Assembly: GCF_018474015.1 (NCBI RefSeq)
Contig: NZ_JAHCSG010000004.1
Location: forward strand, 1 to 64,000
Reading direction: 5' to 3'
DNA from: Williamsia sp. CHRR-6
GTDB lineage: Bacteria; Actinomycetota; Actinomycetes; Mycobacteriales; Mycobacteriaceae
Length of the DNA stretch: 64,000 nt
Below the pieces are notes generated by a model. That model did no database searches and was not told the origin of the DNA. It saw only the letters and a list, made by a program, of their open reading frames with translations. Shown in pieces: positions 53,088 through 62,058 of the stretch. Each line of letters opens with the position of its first letter. The first letter of the stretch is position 1. The translations under genes and the position numbers were made by a program.

Positions 53088-54452
53088 GTGCCCGCCAACG
53101 CCAACCCAGGTCTGTACTCGCAGTTCGTCCGTTCCGCGCCCGGCGCGTTCATCGCCAAGCAGGCCGGCCTGCCCATCCCGCCGCCGCTGCGCCGCTACAA
53201 GGCGTCCGAGCCCGCGCTGACCGGTCCGGTGCTGCTCGGCGGATCGGGTCGCATCATCGAACCGCTGCGCGAGATCCTCTCCACGCCCGACTACGAGGTG
53301 GTCAGCAACAACACCAGTGGTGCCAGCGCCGACAAGTACGGCGCGGTGGTCCTCGACGCCACCGGCATCACCTCCCCGGCCGAACTCAAGGAGATCTACG
53401 AGTTCTTCAACCCGGTGATGCGCTCGGTCACCCCCTGCGCCCGCTTCCTGGTCATCGGCACCACACCCGAGCTGATCACCGACCCGAGCGAGCGGGTCGC
53501 GCAGCGCGCACTCGAGGGCTTCACCCGCTCGCTGGGCAAAGAACTACTCAAGGGCGCCACCGCGCAACTGGTCTATGTCGCCCCCGGCGCGCCCACCGGT
53601 CTGTCCGGCCTGGAGTCGACCGTGCGCTTCATCCTCTCGGCCAAGTCGACCTTCGTCGACGCCCAGGTGATCCGCGTCGGCACCGGTGACGCCACCCCGC
53701 CGGCCAACTGGGATCGTCCGCTGGAGGGCCGTGTGGCCGTGGTGACCGGAGCCGCGCGCGGCATCGGCGCCACCATCGCCGAGGTGCTGGCCCGCGACGG
53801 CGCCCATGTCATCGTCGCCGACATCCCGGCCGCCGGTGAGGCGCTGTCGAAGACGGCCAACAAGGTCAACGGCACCGCGTTCCCCGTCGACGTGACCGCA
53901 GCCGACGCCGGCGCCAAGCTGGCCGAGCACGTCAAGACCCGCCACGGCGGCCTGGACATCATCGTCAACAACGCAGGCATCACCCGCGACAAGCTGCTGG
54001 CGAACATGGATGCGCCGCGCTGGGATTCGGTCATCGCCGTCAACCTCATCGCACCGCAGAAGCTGGTCGACGACCTCGTCGCCGCCGACGCCTTGAAGCC
54101 TGGCGGCGCGGTCATCGACGTGTCGTCGATCGCAGGCATTGCCGGAAACCGCGGTCAGACCAACTACGGCACCTCCAAGGCCGGCGTGATCGGGCTGGTG
54201 GATGCCTACGCACCGATCCTGGCCGAGAAGGGCATCACCATCAACGCGGTGGCCCCCGGATTCATCGAGACCGCGATGACCGCAGCCATCCCGCTGGGCA
54301 CCCGCGAGGCCGGACGCCTGATGAGCTCGCTGCAGCAGGGCGGGCAGACCGTCGACGTGGCCGAGACCGTGGCCTACTTCGCCAGCCCCGCCTCCAGCGC
54401 GGTCACCGGCAACGTGGTCCGCGTGTGCGGCCAGGCGCTGCTGGGAGCCTGA
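53088..54452 (+). CDS. fabG4: High-molecular-weight 3-oxoacyl-ACP/CoA reductase FabG4
   Basis: 454 residues from the GTG at 53088, the same length as the M. tuberculosis protein. AAGGAG precedes it. Residues 1-210 form the flavodoxin-like N-terminal domain of FabG4 ([20 protein letters not shown]), and the catalytic SDR domain follows: [35 protein letters not shown], and the Ser/Tyr/Lys in [20 protein letters not shown]. It reduces 3-oxoacyl thioesters with NADH. htdX follows one base after its stop. Confidence 0.92.
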   Translation: MPANANPGLYSQFVRSAPGAFIAKQAGLPIPPPLRRYKASEPALTGPVLLGGSGRIIEPLREILSTPDYEVVSNNTSGASADKYGAVVLDATGITSPAELKEIYEFFNPVMRSVTPCARFLVIGTTPELITDPSERVAQRALEGFTRSLGKELLKGATAQLVYVAPGAPTGLSGLESTVRFILSAKSTFVDAQVIRVGTGDATPPANWDRPLEGRVAVVTGAARGIGATIAEVLARDGAHVIVADIPAAGEALSKTANKVNGTAFPVDVTAADAGAKLAEHVKTRHGGLDIIVNNAGITRDKLLANMDAPRWDSVIAVNLIAPQKLVDDLVAADALKPGGAVIDVSSIAGIAGNRGQTNYGTSKAGVIGLVDAYAPILAEKGITINAVAPGFIETAMTAAIPLGTREAGRLMSSLQQGGQTVDVAETVAYFASPASSAVTGNVVRVCGQALLGA

Positions 54453-54453
54453 C

Positions 54454-55338
54454 ATGCCCAAAACCATTGCACTGAATGCGCTTCCGTCCACCTCCGAGGT
54501 GTACGGCAACGCTGTGCTGGAGATGCTGCCCGGAATAGGCAAGCCGGCAAAGGTGTCGTCGTCGGCGCGGGTCCCCGACACCGTCTACACCGTCTCCGAC
54601 CTGAAGATCGACGCCGATCAGGTGCGGGCCTACTGCGCGGCAACAGGATTGAAGTTCGGCGAGTACCTGCCGCTGACCTTCCCGTTCGTGTCACAGTTCC
54701 CGCTGATGATGCGCACCATGGTGGCGCGCGACTTTCCCTTCGGCGCTGTGGGTTCGGTACACCTGGGCAACCGCATCCACCGGCGACGTCCGATCGCACT
54801 GGGCGAGCCGCTGAGCATCGCCACGCACGCACAGAACCTGCGTGAGCACCGCAAAGGCATTCTGGTCGACATCGTCAGCGAGATCCGGGTGGGTAGTGAG
54901 CTGGTCACCGAGCAGGTCTCGACCCTGCTCAAGCAGCAGCGCACCAGCCTGTCGGGCGGACCGAAGTCCACCCCGCCCAAGGATCACCGCCCACCGGCGC
55001 CGGATGTGGTCCTGGCCGTCGACCTGGGTCGGATCCGCGAGTACGCGGCAGCCAGCGGCGACCGCAACCCCATCCACATGGCCAATCTGACCGCGAAGGC
55101 ATTCGGTTTCCCCCGCGCCATCGCCCACGGCATGTGGACGGCCGGTGCCATCCTGGCCAACGTCGACTCCTATCTGCCTGACGACGTGACCTATGAGGTG
55201 AAATTCGGCAAGCCGATCCTGTTGCCGGCCAAGGTCTACGGCTACGTCGATGCGGTCACCGATGGCGGATACGACGTCTCGGTGCTCAACCGGACCAAGG
55301 GCTACCCGCACCTGACGGGCACCTTACGTGGCGCCTGA
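54454..55338 (+). CDS. htdX: MaoC-family 3-hydroxyacyl-thioester dehydratase HtdX
   Basis: 294 residues. The hydratase-2 motif is in YAAASGDRNPIHMANLTAKA, with the catalytic Asp and His, and GFPRAIAHGMWTAGAIL follows. The N-terminal half is a second, inactive-looking hotdog. It dehydrates 3-hydroxyacyl-thioesters or hydrates enoyl ones. It is translationally linked to fabG4 and is followed by a strong terminator hairpin. Confidence 0.9.
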   Translation: MPKTIALNALPSTSEVYGNAVLEMLPGIGKPAKVSSSARVPDTVYTVSDLKIDADQVRAYCAATGLKFGEYLPLTFPFVSQFPLMMRTMVARDFPFGAVGSVHLGNRIHRRRPIALGEPLSIATHAQNLREHRKGILVDIVSEIRVGSELVTEQVSTLLKQQRTSLSGGPKSTPPKDHRPPAPDVVLAVDLGRIREYAAASGDRNPIHMANLTAKAFGFPRAIAHGMWTAGAILANVDSYLPDDVTYEVKFGKPILLPAKVYGYVDAVTDGGYDVSVLNRTKGYPHLTGTLRGA

Positions 55339-55352
55339 CCTGCAATGATTCG

Positions 55353-55400
55353 CTGCACGCGCCCCTGTTGTGACCGATGTCACCGCGGGGGCGCGTGCAG
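55353..55400 (+). terminator. Terminator hairpin after htdX
   Basis: A perfect 13-bp stem (arms 55353-55365 and 55388-55400, CTGCACGCGCCCC) encloses a second small hairpin (GTGAC-CGAT-GTCAC, 55370-55383). It is followed by TTT. It should end the fabG4-htdX transcript. Confidence 0.85.
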
Positions 55401-55474
55401 TTTCAGCGGCCGCACCGACTACTCAGGTGTCGCTTCAACGGCGTGCGTGACCAAAGACGAAGGAGGGCCACACG

Positions 55475-56068
55475 ATGGCTGCAGACGATTTCACCAACAA
55501 GGTTGAGAACAAGGTGGACGAGGCCGCCGAGAAGGCCAAGGACGCCGCCAACACCGCAAAGGACAAGGCCACCGAGACCGCCAAAGACAAGGTCTCCGAG
55601 GCAGCCTCAACGGTCTCCGATGCCGCGTCTGACGCCAAGTCGGCCGTCAAAGATGCCGCCAACGACGCGGCCGACAAGGCGAAGTCGGCTGCCGATGATG
55701 CCAAGGGCGCAGCCGACAGGGCCGCCGAGAAGGCCAAGACCGCGACCGAAGATGCTCGCGATGCGGTGAAGGACACCGTCGACAAGGTGGCCGACAAGGC
55801 TGTCGCCGCCACCGAAGACGCCAAGGCTGCGGTCAACAAGACCGTCGACCAGGCGAAGTCAGCGGTCGATGACGCCAAGACCGCAGTGAAGGACGCCGCC
55901 ACCGACGCCGAGAAGGCCGTGAAGAGCACCGTGTCGGAGGTGAAGTCGAGCGTTCGTAGCATCGACACCACTGACGTGGAAAAGGCGGCCACCAACCCGG
56001 TTCTCATCGGTGGCATCGCTGCCGCAGCCGCCTTGGTGCTGTGGCTGATCTTCCGCCGCCGCAGCTGA
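55475..56068 (+). CDS. LEA/apolipoprotein-like Ala-Lys-Asp repeat protein with C-terminal membrane anchor
   Basis: 197 residues, with GAAGGAGG upstream of the ATG. From about residue 10 to 165 it is nearly all Ala, Lys, Asp, Glu, Val, Thr and Ser, arranged in 11-residue-like amphipathic repeats (AAEKAKDAANTAKDKATETA; similar blocks recur through the protein). A single hydrophobic helix, NPVLIGGIAAAAALVLWLIF, precedes a basic RRRS end. This suggests a long amphipathic helix or coiled coil lying on or near the membrane, in the manner of LEA or apolipoprotein-like stress proteins. Function unknown; it stands between the htdX terminator and a hydrolase. Confidence 0.8.
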   Translation: MAADDFTNKVENKVDEAAEKAKDAANTAKDKATETAKDKVSEAASTVSDAASDAKSAVKDAANDAADKAKSAADDAKGAADRAAEKAKTATEDARDAVKDTVDKVADKAVAATEDAKAAVNKTVDQAKSAVDDAKTAVKDAATDAEKAVKSTVSEVKSSVRSIDTTDVEKAATNPVLIGGIAAAAALVLWLIFRRRS

Positions 56069-56086
56069 GCAGACACACTGTTTTCC

Positions 56087-56998
56087 ATGAGCATCGCCGA
56101 CGCGCCCGAGAAATTCGTGCACGTCGGCGATGTTCGTCTGGCCTACCAGGCGTCGGGCCGAGATGATGACCCCACCGTGGTCCTCATCATGGGTATCGGC
56201 TTGGACATGTTGTGGTGGCGCGACGAGTTCTGCGACGAGTTGATCGCACGGCGGCTGCGGGTGGTGCGGTTCGACAACCGCGATGTGGGCCGTTCGACCA
56301 TCGTCGAGGGGCCCACGCCCACCCTCACGCAGCTCCTGCGCCGCAGCGCCGCACCCAGCTACATGCTCGAAGACATGGGCGACGACACCGCCGGGCTCAT
56401 CCACCACGTCGCTCCGCGCGGCGCGCACGTGGTCGGAGTCTCGTTGGGCTCGTTCATCGCTCAGCAGGCCGCCATCCGGCATCCCGACGTAGTGCGTTCC
56501 CTGGTGTCGATCATGGGCCGTCCGGGTGATCGCCGCACCGGCAAGTCGTCGTGGCGCTACACGCGCGAAATGCTGCGCGCACCCAAGCCTGATCCGGTCG
56601 ACGAGATGGTGGCATCGTTCGAGCGCATCGGATCACGGGGCCGCACTGCCGCCGACGAGCGCGACGTACGCACCATCATGCCGCGCTCACGGGCCCGCAG
56701 TGGCGACCGCACCGACACCGGTGCCGGACGTCAACTCGCGGCCATCTTCGCCGAAACCGACCGCACGCCCGGGCTGCGCGGGCTGTCGATGCCGGCCCTG
56801 GTGATCCACGGCGACATCGACTACGTGATCACCCCGTCGGGTGGGAAGGCAACGGCCGCAGCCATTCCCGGAGCCGAGCTGCTCATGCTCGAGGGGATGG
56901 GCCACGATCTGGCACGTCGCTTCTGGCCGGACATCCTTGACGGCATCGAACGCACGGTGCGACGCCGCGACCCGGTACCTTCAGCTGAACACCGCTGA
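56087..56998 (+). CDS. Alpha/beta-fold hydrolase
   Basis: 303 residues, starting 18 bases after the LEA-like gene. The nucleophile elbow is GVSLGSFIAQQAAIRHP, the early RFDNRDVGRSTIVEGP loop is typical of esterase/haloalkane-type folds, and an Asp is in ALVIHGDIDYVITPSGG with a late His in LEGMGHDLARRFWPD. It is cytosolic. It is annotated in relatives as an alpha/beta hydrolase without a fixed substrate. Confidence 0.82.
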   Translation: MSIADAPEKFVHVGDVRLAYQASGRDDDPTVVLIMGIGLDMLWWRDEFCDELIARRLRVVRFDNRDVGRSTIVEGPTPTLTQLLRRSAAPSYMLEDMGDDTAGLIHHVAPRGAHVVGVSLGSFIAQQAAIRHPDVVRSLVSIMGRPGDRRTGKSSWRYTREMLRAPKPDPVDEMVASFERIGSRGRTAADERDVRTIMPRSRARSGDRTDTGAGRQLAAIFAETDRTPGLRGLSMPALVIHGDIDYVITPSGGKATAAAIPGAELLMLEGMGHDLARRFWPDILDGIERTVRRRDPVPSAEHR

Positions 56999-57133
56999 CC
57001 ACCTCAGCGGGTGCGGCCACCGACCCTCGGTGGGCGGCGAAAAGGGCGTCATGGCCAAGTCAGTACCGCCCGCACGACTGTACGACCGGGGATCTACGTG
57101 TTCCTTGTGTCGGCGGCCTGCCAAGATGGTGCG

Positions 57134-59203
57134 GTGAGCACGCAGCTGTCGTTCGAGAGCATCTATCGTCACGGGTTCGCGCGCGTCGCCGCGTGCACGG
57201 TGCCGGTGGCCATCGCCGATCCGGCGCGCAATGCCGAGGCCACGCTGGCCGCGGCGCGACGCTGCCACGACGAATCGGTGGCGGTGGCGGTGTTCCCCGA
57301 GTTGGGCCTGTCCGGCTACGCCATCGACGACCTGGTGATGCAGGACCCGCTGCTAGATGCGGTGCGCACAGCCATCGACCAGATCGCGCAGGCGTCGGCA
57401 GAGTTGCTGCCGCTGCTGGTGATCGGCGCACCCCTGGCGCATCGGAACCGAATCTACAACTGTGCCATCGTGATCCATCGCGGTGAGGTGCTCGGCGTGG
57501 TGCCCAAGTCGTATCTGCCCACCTACCGCGAGTTCTACGACCGACGGTACTTCGCCCCCGGGGATGATCAGGCCGGCGAGTCGATCACTTTGGTTAACAG
57601 AATGATTCCGTTTGGCCCGGATCTGCTGTTCGCCGCCACCGACGTTGCGGATCTGGTGGTGCACGCCGAGATCTGCGAAGACATGTGGGTACCCATCCCA
57701 CCGTCGTCGACCGCGGCGCTGGCCGGAGCCACCGTGCTGCTGAACCTCTCGGGCAGCCCCATCACCATCGCTCGTGCCGATGACCGACATGCGTTGGCGG
57801 GCAGTCAGTCGCTGCGGTGTCTGGCCGCCTACGCCTACGCCGCTGCAGGCATCGGGGAGTCGAGCAACGACGTCTCCTGGGATGGGCAGACAATGATCTA
57901 CGAGGCCGGTCTGCGGCTGGCCGAGAGCGAACGATTCCCCGACGGTCCCCGGATGAGTGTGGCCGACGTACATCTGGACCGGTTACGTCAAGATCGCTTG
58001 CGCCAGGGCACGTTCGACGACAACCGACGTTCCGTGGCCCCCGCCTACCGCACGGTCGAGTTCACCCTCGACCCGCCCGGTCACGATGTGGGGCTGCGGC
58101 GGGTGCTCGACCGATTCCCCTTCGTCCCCGACGATCCCGCCCGACTGGCCCAGGACTGCTACGAGGCGTTCAACATCCAGGTCACGGGTCTGGTCCAGCG
58201 GATGGAGGCGATCGGTCGGCCCAAGCCGGTCATCGGGATCTCCGGTGGACTGGACTCGACTCACGCCCTGCTGGTGGTGGCGCGCGCGATGGACCGACTG
58301 GGGTTGCCGCGCAGCGACATCCTCACCTTCACGATGCCGGGGTTCGCGACCACCGACCACACGAAGTCCAACGCGGTCGCGCTGTGCGAGGCGATCGGTG
58401 CGCCGTGTCAGACCATCGACATCACCGCCGCAGCCACCGAGATCCTGCGCGGCATCGACCATCCCTTCGCGCGCGGCGAGGCCGTGTACGACGTGACGTT
58501 CGAGAACGTCCAAGCGGGAATCCGTACCGACTTCCTGTTCCGACTTGCCAACCGGCACAACGGGATCGTCATCGGCACCTCCGACATGTCCGAGCTGGCG
58601 CTGGGCTGGGCCACCTACGGGGTGGGCGACCACATGAGTCACTACGCGGTGAACGTCGGTGTGCCCAAGACCTTGATCCAACACGTCATCCGGTGGGTGA
58701 TCGCACACCGCGAAGGCGTCGACGAGACCGCCTCGCGCACGCTGCAGTCGATCCTCGACACCGAGATCTCCCCGGAACTCGTGCCACCGGGCGCCGACGG
58801 GTCGGTGCAGTCCACCCAGGACAGCATCGGACCGTATGCGCTGCACGACTTCACGCTGTTCCACGTGTTGCGGTACGGGCTGCGTCCATCGACGATCGCC
58901 TTCATCGCCCACCACGCGTGGCGCGATCCGCAGTCGGGTGCATGGCCGCCGGGATTCCCCGACGACGAACGCATCGCCTACGACCTGCCCACCATCACAC
59001 GTTGGCTGGAGGTGTTCCTCAAGCGCTACTTCGGTTTTGCCCAGTTCAAGCGCAGCGCCATCCCCAATGGGCCGAAAGTGCTTGCCGCGGGATCACTGTC
59101 GCCGCGCGGCGACTGGCGCGCACCGTCGGACGGCAACGCACGGGCGTGGCTGGAGGAGTTGGCCACCGCCTTGCCCGACCTGGTGTCACGACCCCACCCC
59201 TGA
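57134..59203 (+). CDS. nadE: Glutamine-dependent NAD synthetase
   Basis: 689 residues from the GTG at 57134, close to the length of the M. tuberculosis enzyme; an in-frame start at 57011 would add 41 unlikely residues. The nitrilase-type glutaminase domain has Glu56 (VFPELGLSGY), Lys125 (VPKSYLP) and Cys181 (EICEDMWVP). The synthetase domain has the PPi-loop GISGGLDSTHALLVVARAMD and the SNTFEL-like SDMSELALGWATYGVGDHMS. It converts deamido-NAD to NAD using glutamine. Confidence 0.92.
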   Translation: MSTQLSFESIYRHGFARVAACTVPVAIADPARNAEATLAAARRCHDESVAVAVFPELGLSGYAIDDLVMQDPLLDAVRTAIDQIAQASAELLPLLVIGAPLAHRNRIYNCAIVIHRGEVLGVVPKSYLPTYREFYDRRYFAPGDDQAGESITLVNRMIPFGPDLLFAATDVADLVVHAEICEDMWVPIPPSSTAALAGATVLLNLSGSPITIARADDRHALAGSQSLRCLAAYAYAAAGIGESSNDVSWDGQTMIYEAGLRLAESERFPDGPRMSVADVHLDRLRQDRLRQGTFDDNRRSVAPAYRTVEFTLDPPGHDVGLRRVLDRFPFVPDDPARLAQDCYEAFNIQVTGLVQRMEAIGRPKPVIGISGGLDSTHALLVVARAMDRLGLPRSDILTFTMPGFATTDHTKSNAVALCEAIGAPCQTIDITAAATEILRGIDHPFARGEAVYDVTFENVQAGIRTDFLFRLANRHNGIVIGTSDMSELALGWATYGVGDHMSHYAVNVGVPKTLIQHVIRWVIAHREGVDETASRTLQSILDTEISPELVPPGADGSVQSTQDSIGPYALHDFTLFHVLRYGLRPSTIAFIAHHAWRDPQSGAWPPGFPDDERIAYDLPTITRWLEVFLKRYFGFAQFKRSAIPNGPKVLAAGSLSPRGDWRAPSDGNARAWLEELATALPDLVSRPHP

Positions 59204-59219
59204 CCCGTCGGGTGGGTGG

Positions 59220-59687
59220 TCAATCCTCGGTCAGGCTCCGCTCGTAGGCGCGGATCACCTCGGTCATCCGCCCGAAGACGCGATGTGCCGCAGCCAGATC
59301 GGCGTCGTCGACGTCGGCGAGGGCCGCGCGGGTCATCGCGCCGAGTGGGCCGAAGAAGGCGCGAGCGACCTGCATGCCGTGGTCGTCATAGCGCAGGATC
59401 ACTCGGCGCCGATCGCTCGGATCGGGTTCGCGGCGGATGTGACCGGAGGCGATCATCCGTTCCACCAGGTACGTCATCGCCGCCGACGACATACCCAACG
59501 AGGCACCGAGTCGCCCCACGGTGAGCGGCTTGCCCTCGACATCGGCCACCATGATGCGCAGCAGCGCCTGAAAGTCGTTGGCGCCCAGCTCGTTTTGGGC
59601 GGCGAACACACGACCGAGCTGCTCGGAGGCCGACGCGAACGCGCGCATGTCCGAGGCCATCGCCGATTCGAGCTCACTGCGGTCCAC
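59220..59687 (-). CDS. MarR-family transcriptional regulator
   Basis: 155 residues from a GTG. The winged-helix part (LTVGRLGASLGMSSAAMTYL, VERMIASGHIRREPDPSDRR) is typical: MSSAAMT is the recognition helix and DPSDRR the wing. It is divergent from the MMPL gene with 73 bases between, which contain a palindrome likely to be its operator. It probably represses the exporter until a ligand binds. Confidence 0.88.
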   Translation of the reverse strand: MDRSELESAMASDMRAFASASEQLGRVFAAQNELGANDFQALLRIMVADVEGKPLTVGRLGASLGMSSAAMTYLVERMIASGHIRREPDPSDRRRVILRYDDHGMQVARAFFGPLGAMTRAALADVDDADLAAAHRVFGRMTEVIRAYERSLTED

Positions 59688-59716
59688 CTGATCATCCTAC
59701 GTTCGCTGCGGTGCAA

Positions 59717-59751
59717 AGTCTCACTTGCTTGATAGTCAAAAATCTGAGACT
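59717..59751. promoter_or_regulatory. Nested palindromes in the marR/mmpL intergenic region
   Basis: TTGATAGTCAA (59729-59739), a palindrome of MarR-site type, is flanked by AGTCTCA (59717-59723) and TGAGACT (59745-59751). The site lies between the divergent starts and could control both genes. Confidence 0.65.
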
Positions 59752-59760
59752 CTTTCCTTC

Positions 59761-61866
59761 GTGAACAACATCTGGGATCGCATCGCTGAATTGGTCACCG
59801 GTCGCCGCTCATGGGTGCTCGGCCTCGTCGTGTTCATCATCGGGGTGGGGGTGATCGGTTCGGCCGGGTCGGGGGGCACCACCAACGACTCACCCAACCA
59901 GTTGCCCAGCTCAGCGCAGTCCAAGCGCATCGACGCGTTCCTCGATGACTTCCCCGACGCCAAGATCAACACCGCCATCCTGGTGGTCGACCGCAGCGAC
60001 GGCGGTGCCCTGTCGCCGACCGAGAAGGCCGCAGTCGGGGACGCACGCACCCGGATGCTCGCAGTGGATCGCAAACTGACCGTCGAGCCCACGTCCACCG
60101 GCGCACCGACGGTGATCACCTCGCCCGACTCGAAGGCGGCCATCGCCACGGTGCCGCTGTCGGCAGAGCTCAACGGATTCGATCTGCGTGACGCCGTGGA
60201 CGCGCTGCGCACGGCAGCCGAGAAGGGCCTGCCCGCAGGACTTTCCGCGCATGTCACCGGCGGTCCGGCATTTGCCGCCGACATCGCCGACTCGTTCTCC
60301 GGCGCCAACGTCACCCTGCTGGCGGTGACGGGTCTGGTGGTGGCACTCCTGCTGATCGCCACCTATCGCTCGCCAGTGTTGTGGCTGGTCCCGCTGATCG
60401 TCATCGCGGTGGCCGACCGGCTGGCCACCACGGTGGGCGACAAGCTGTCCTCGCCGTTCGGGCTGGCATTTGACGGGTCCACCTCGGGTATCACCAGCGT
60501 CCTGGTCTTCGGTGCGGGCACCAACTATGCGCTGCTGCTCATCTCCCGCTACCGAGAAGAGTTGCGCCGCAACACAGATCACCGCGCGGCGCTGCGTATC
60601 GCGGTTCGCCGGGCAGGACCTGCGATCGTGGCCAGCAATGTGACCGTGGTTTTGGCGCTGCTGATGCTGCTGCTTGCCGCCCTGCCGAGCACCCGCAGCC
60701 TCGGCGCCTTCGCCTCGGTGGGCCTGCTGATCGCAGCGGTGTTCGTGCTGTTCGTGTTGCCGCCGGCGCTGGCGTTGTTCGGCCGGAAACTGTTCTGGCC
60801 ATTTGTTCCCCAGCCCGATCACACCGATGCCGACGCCGTGGACACCATCGAATCCGGCCCATGGCACCGCGTCGCCGACCTGGTGGTGCGCCACCCGATC
60901 CGGTCGGTCGTCTCAGCCGTGGTGGTGTTGGCGGTGTGTGCCCTCGGGATCACCGGCGCGTCCATCGGCCTCACCCAAACCCAACAGTTCCGGGTGTCCG
61001 CCGACTCGGTCACCGGGTTCGACGTGTTGGATGAGCATTTCCCGGCCGGACAGTCCGATCCGACGACCGTGGTGGTGGCGACACCGACCGCAGGCGCGGC
61101 CGAGGCCACCTTGAAGGCCACCACCGGGGTGCAGTCGGTCACCCAGACCGGGAAATCCACAACAGGTTTCACCCGGTTCAGCGTGGTCCTGACATCGGCC
61201 CCAGCCTCATCGGGTGCCTTCGACAGTGTGCGCGACATGCGCTCGGGTCTGTCGAAGATCGACGGCGCGAAGGCCCTGGTGGGTGGCAGCGACGCGAAGG
61301 CGTTGGACTCACGCAACGCGGCCGGCGACGATCGCCTGCTGCTCATCCCGCTGATCTTGGCGGTCGTGCTGGCGGTGTTGTTCGCACTGTTGCGCGCGGT
61401 GATCGCGCCGCTGGTGTTGATCGCGGTGACGGTCAGCTCCACGCTGGCCGCGCTGGGGTTGGGTGCCTGGGTGAGCAAGAACGTGTTCGACTTCCCGGCC
61501 CTGGACAACAATGTTGCCCTGTTCGCGTTCCTGTTCCTGGTCGCGCTCGGTGTGGACTACACGATCTTCCTGGTCACCCGAGCCCGTGAGGAAAGCGCGC
61601 ACCACGCGATCGCCCGCGCGATGACGCGAGCGGTCTCGGCCACCGGAGCGGTGATCACCAGCGCGGGCATCGTGTTGGCCGCAGTGTTCGCGGTGCTCGG
61701 GGTGCTACCGCTCATCACGCTCACCCAGCTGGGCATCATCGTGGGCCTGGGCATCCTGCTGGACACCTTCCTGGTGCGCACCGTGGTGGTACCTGCCCTG
61801 TTCACCCTCATCGGTGAACGGGTTTGGTGGCCGTCGCACCCCGGCACATCGCAGCCGAATACCTGA
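59761..61866 (+). CDS. MMPL/RND-family membrane transporter
   Basis: 701 residues from the GTG at 59761. It has two halves, each with one membrane helix, an external domain and a group of about five helices: LGLVVFIIGVGVIGSAGSGG and VVLAVCALGITGASIGLTQT begin the halves. MMPL-type pairs are VFGAGTNYALLLISRYREEL and FLFLVALGVDYTIFLVTRAR, where the Asp/Tyr pair in the second half carries protons. It is about 700 residues, like YdgH/TtfA-linked small MMPLs rather than the long MmpL3 type. It probably exports a lipid or drug. A neighbouring MarR regulator is likely to control it. Confidence 0.88.
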   Translation: MNNIWDRIAELVTGRRSWVLGLVVFIIGVGVIGSAGSGGTTNDSPNQLPSSAQSKRIDAFLDDFPDAKINTAILVVDRSDGGALSPTEKAAVGDARTRMLAVDRKLTVEPTSTGAPTVITSPDSKAAIATVPLSAELNGFDLRDAVDALRTAAEKGLPAGLSAHVTGGPAFAADIADSFSGANVTLLAVTGLVVALLLIATYRSPVLWLVPLIVIAVADRLATTVGDKLSSPFGLAFDGSTSGITSVLVFGAGTNYALLLISRYREELRRNTDHRAALRIAVRRAGPAIVASNVTVVLALLMLLLAALPSTRSLGAFASVGLLIAAVFVLFVLPPALALFGRKLFWPFVPQPDHTDADAVDTIESGPWHRVADLVVRHPIRSVVSAVVVLAVCALGITGASIGLTQTQQFRVSADSVTGFDVLDEHFPAGQSDPTTVVVATPTAGAAEATLKATTGVQSVTQTGKSTTGFTRFSVVLTSAPASSGAFDSVRDMRSGLSKIDGAKALVGGSDAKALDSRNAAGDDRLLLIPLILAVVLAVLFALLRAVIAPLVLIAVTVSSTLAALGLGAWVSKNVFDFPALDNNVALFAFLFLVALGVDYTIFLVTRAREESAHHAIARAMTRAVSATGAVITSAGIVLAAVFAVLGVLPLITLTQLGIIVGLGILLDTFLVRTVVVPALFTLIGERVWWPSHPGTSQPNT

Positions 61867-61919
61867 CTCTTCCTTCACGCTGGTCAGGTGACGAACGTCC
61901 ACATCCGGGTATCGAGATC

Positions 61920-61997
61920 GATTTCTGGACACTCATAGGTGAACGAGTTTGGTGGCCGCCGCACCCGAGCGGCCAGTCGGCGCCGCACTGGGGCTGA
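61920..61997 (+). pseudogene. C-terminal relic of a second mmpL gene
   Basis: Fifty-odd bases after the intact mmpL stop, the frame reads DFWTLIGERVWWPPHPSG to a TGA at 61995-61997. The intact gene ends with LFTLIGERVWWPSHPG, and the 35 nucleotides 61932-61966 match 61825-61859 of the intact end closely, with most differences at third positions. Only the tail of the copy remains, so it is a relic of a tandem duplicate. It is not itself expressed. Confidence 0.7.
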
Positions 61998-62000
61998 CTT

Positions 62001-62058
62001 CCGCCCAACCGACGGGGATTACCGCCCAACCGACAGGGATTACCGCCCAGCCGACGGG
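62001..62058. repeat. 21-bp tandem repeat, 2.8 copies
   Basis: Units start at 62001, 62022 and 62043 (CCGCCCAACCGACGGGGATT plus A). The third is cut after 16 bases by the stop codon of the TetR gene on the other strand. It fills the space between the mmpL relic and that gene. Confidence 0.85.

Noticed and set aside
57011-57133. Upstream start for the NAD synthetase
   Set aside because: The extra 41 residues lack family similarity; the GTG at 57134 gives the expected length.
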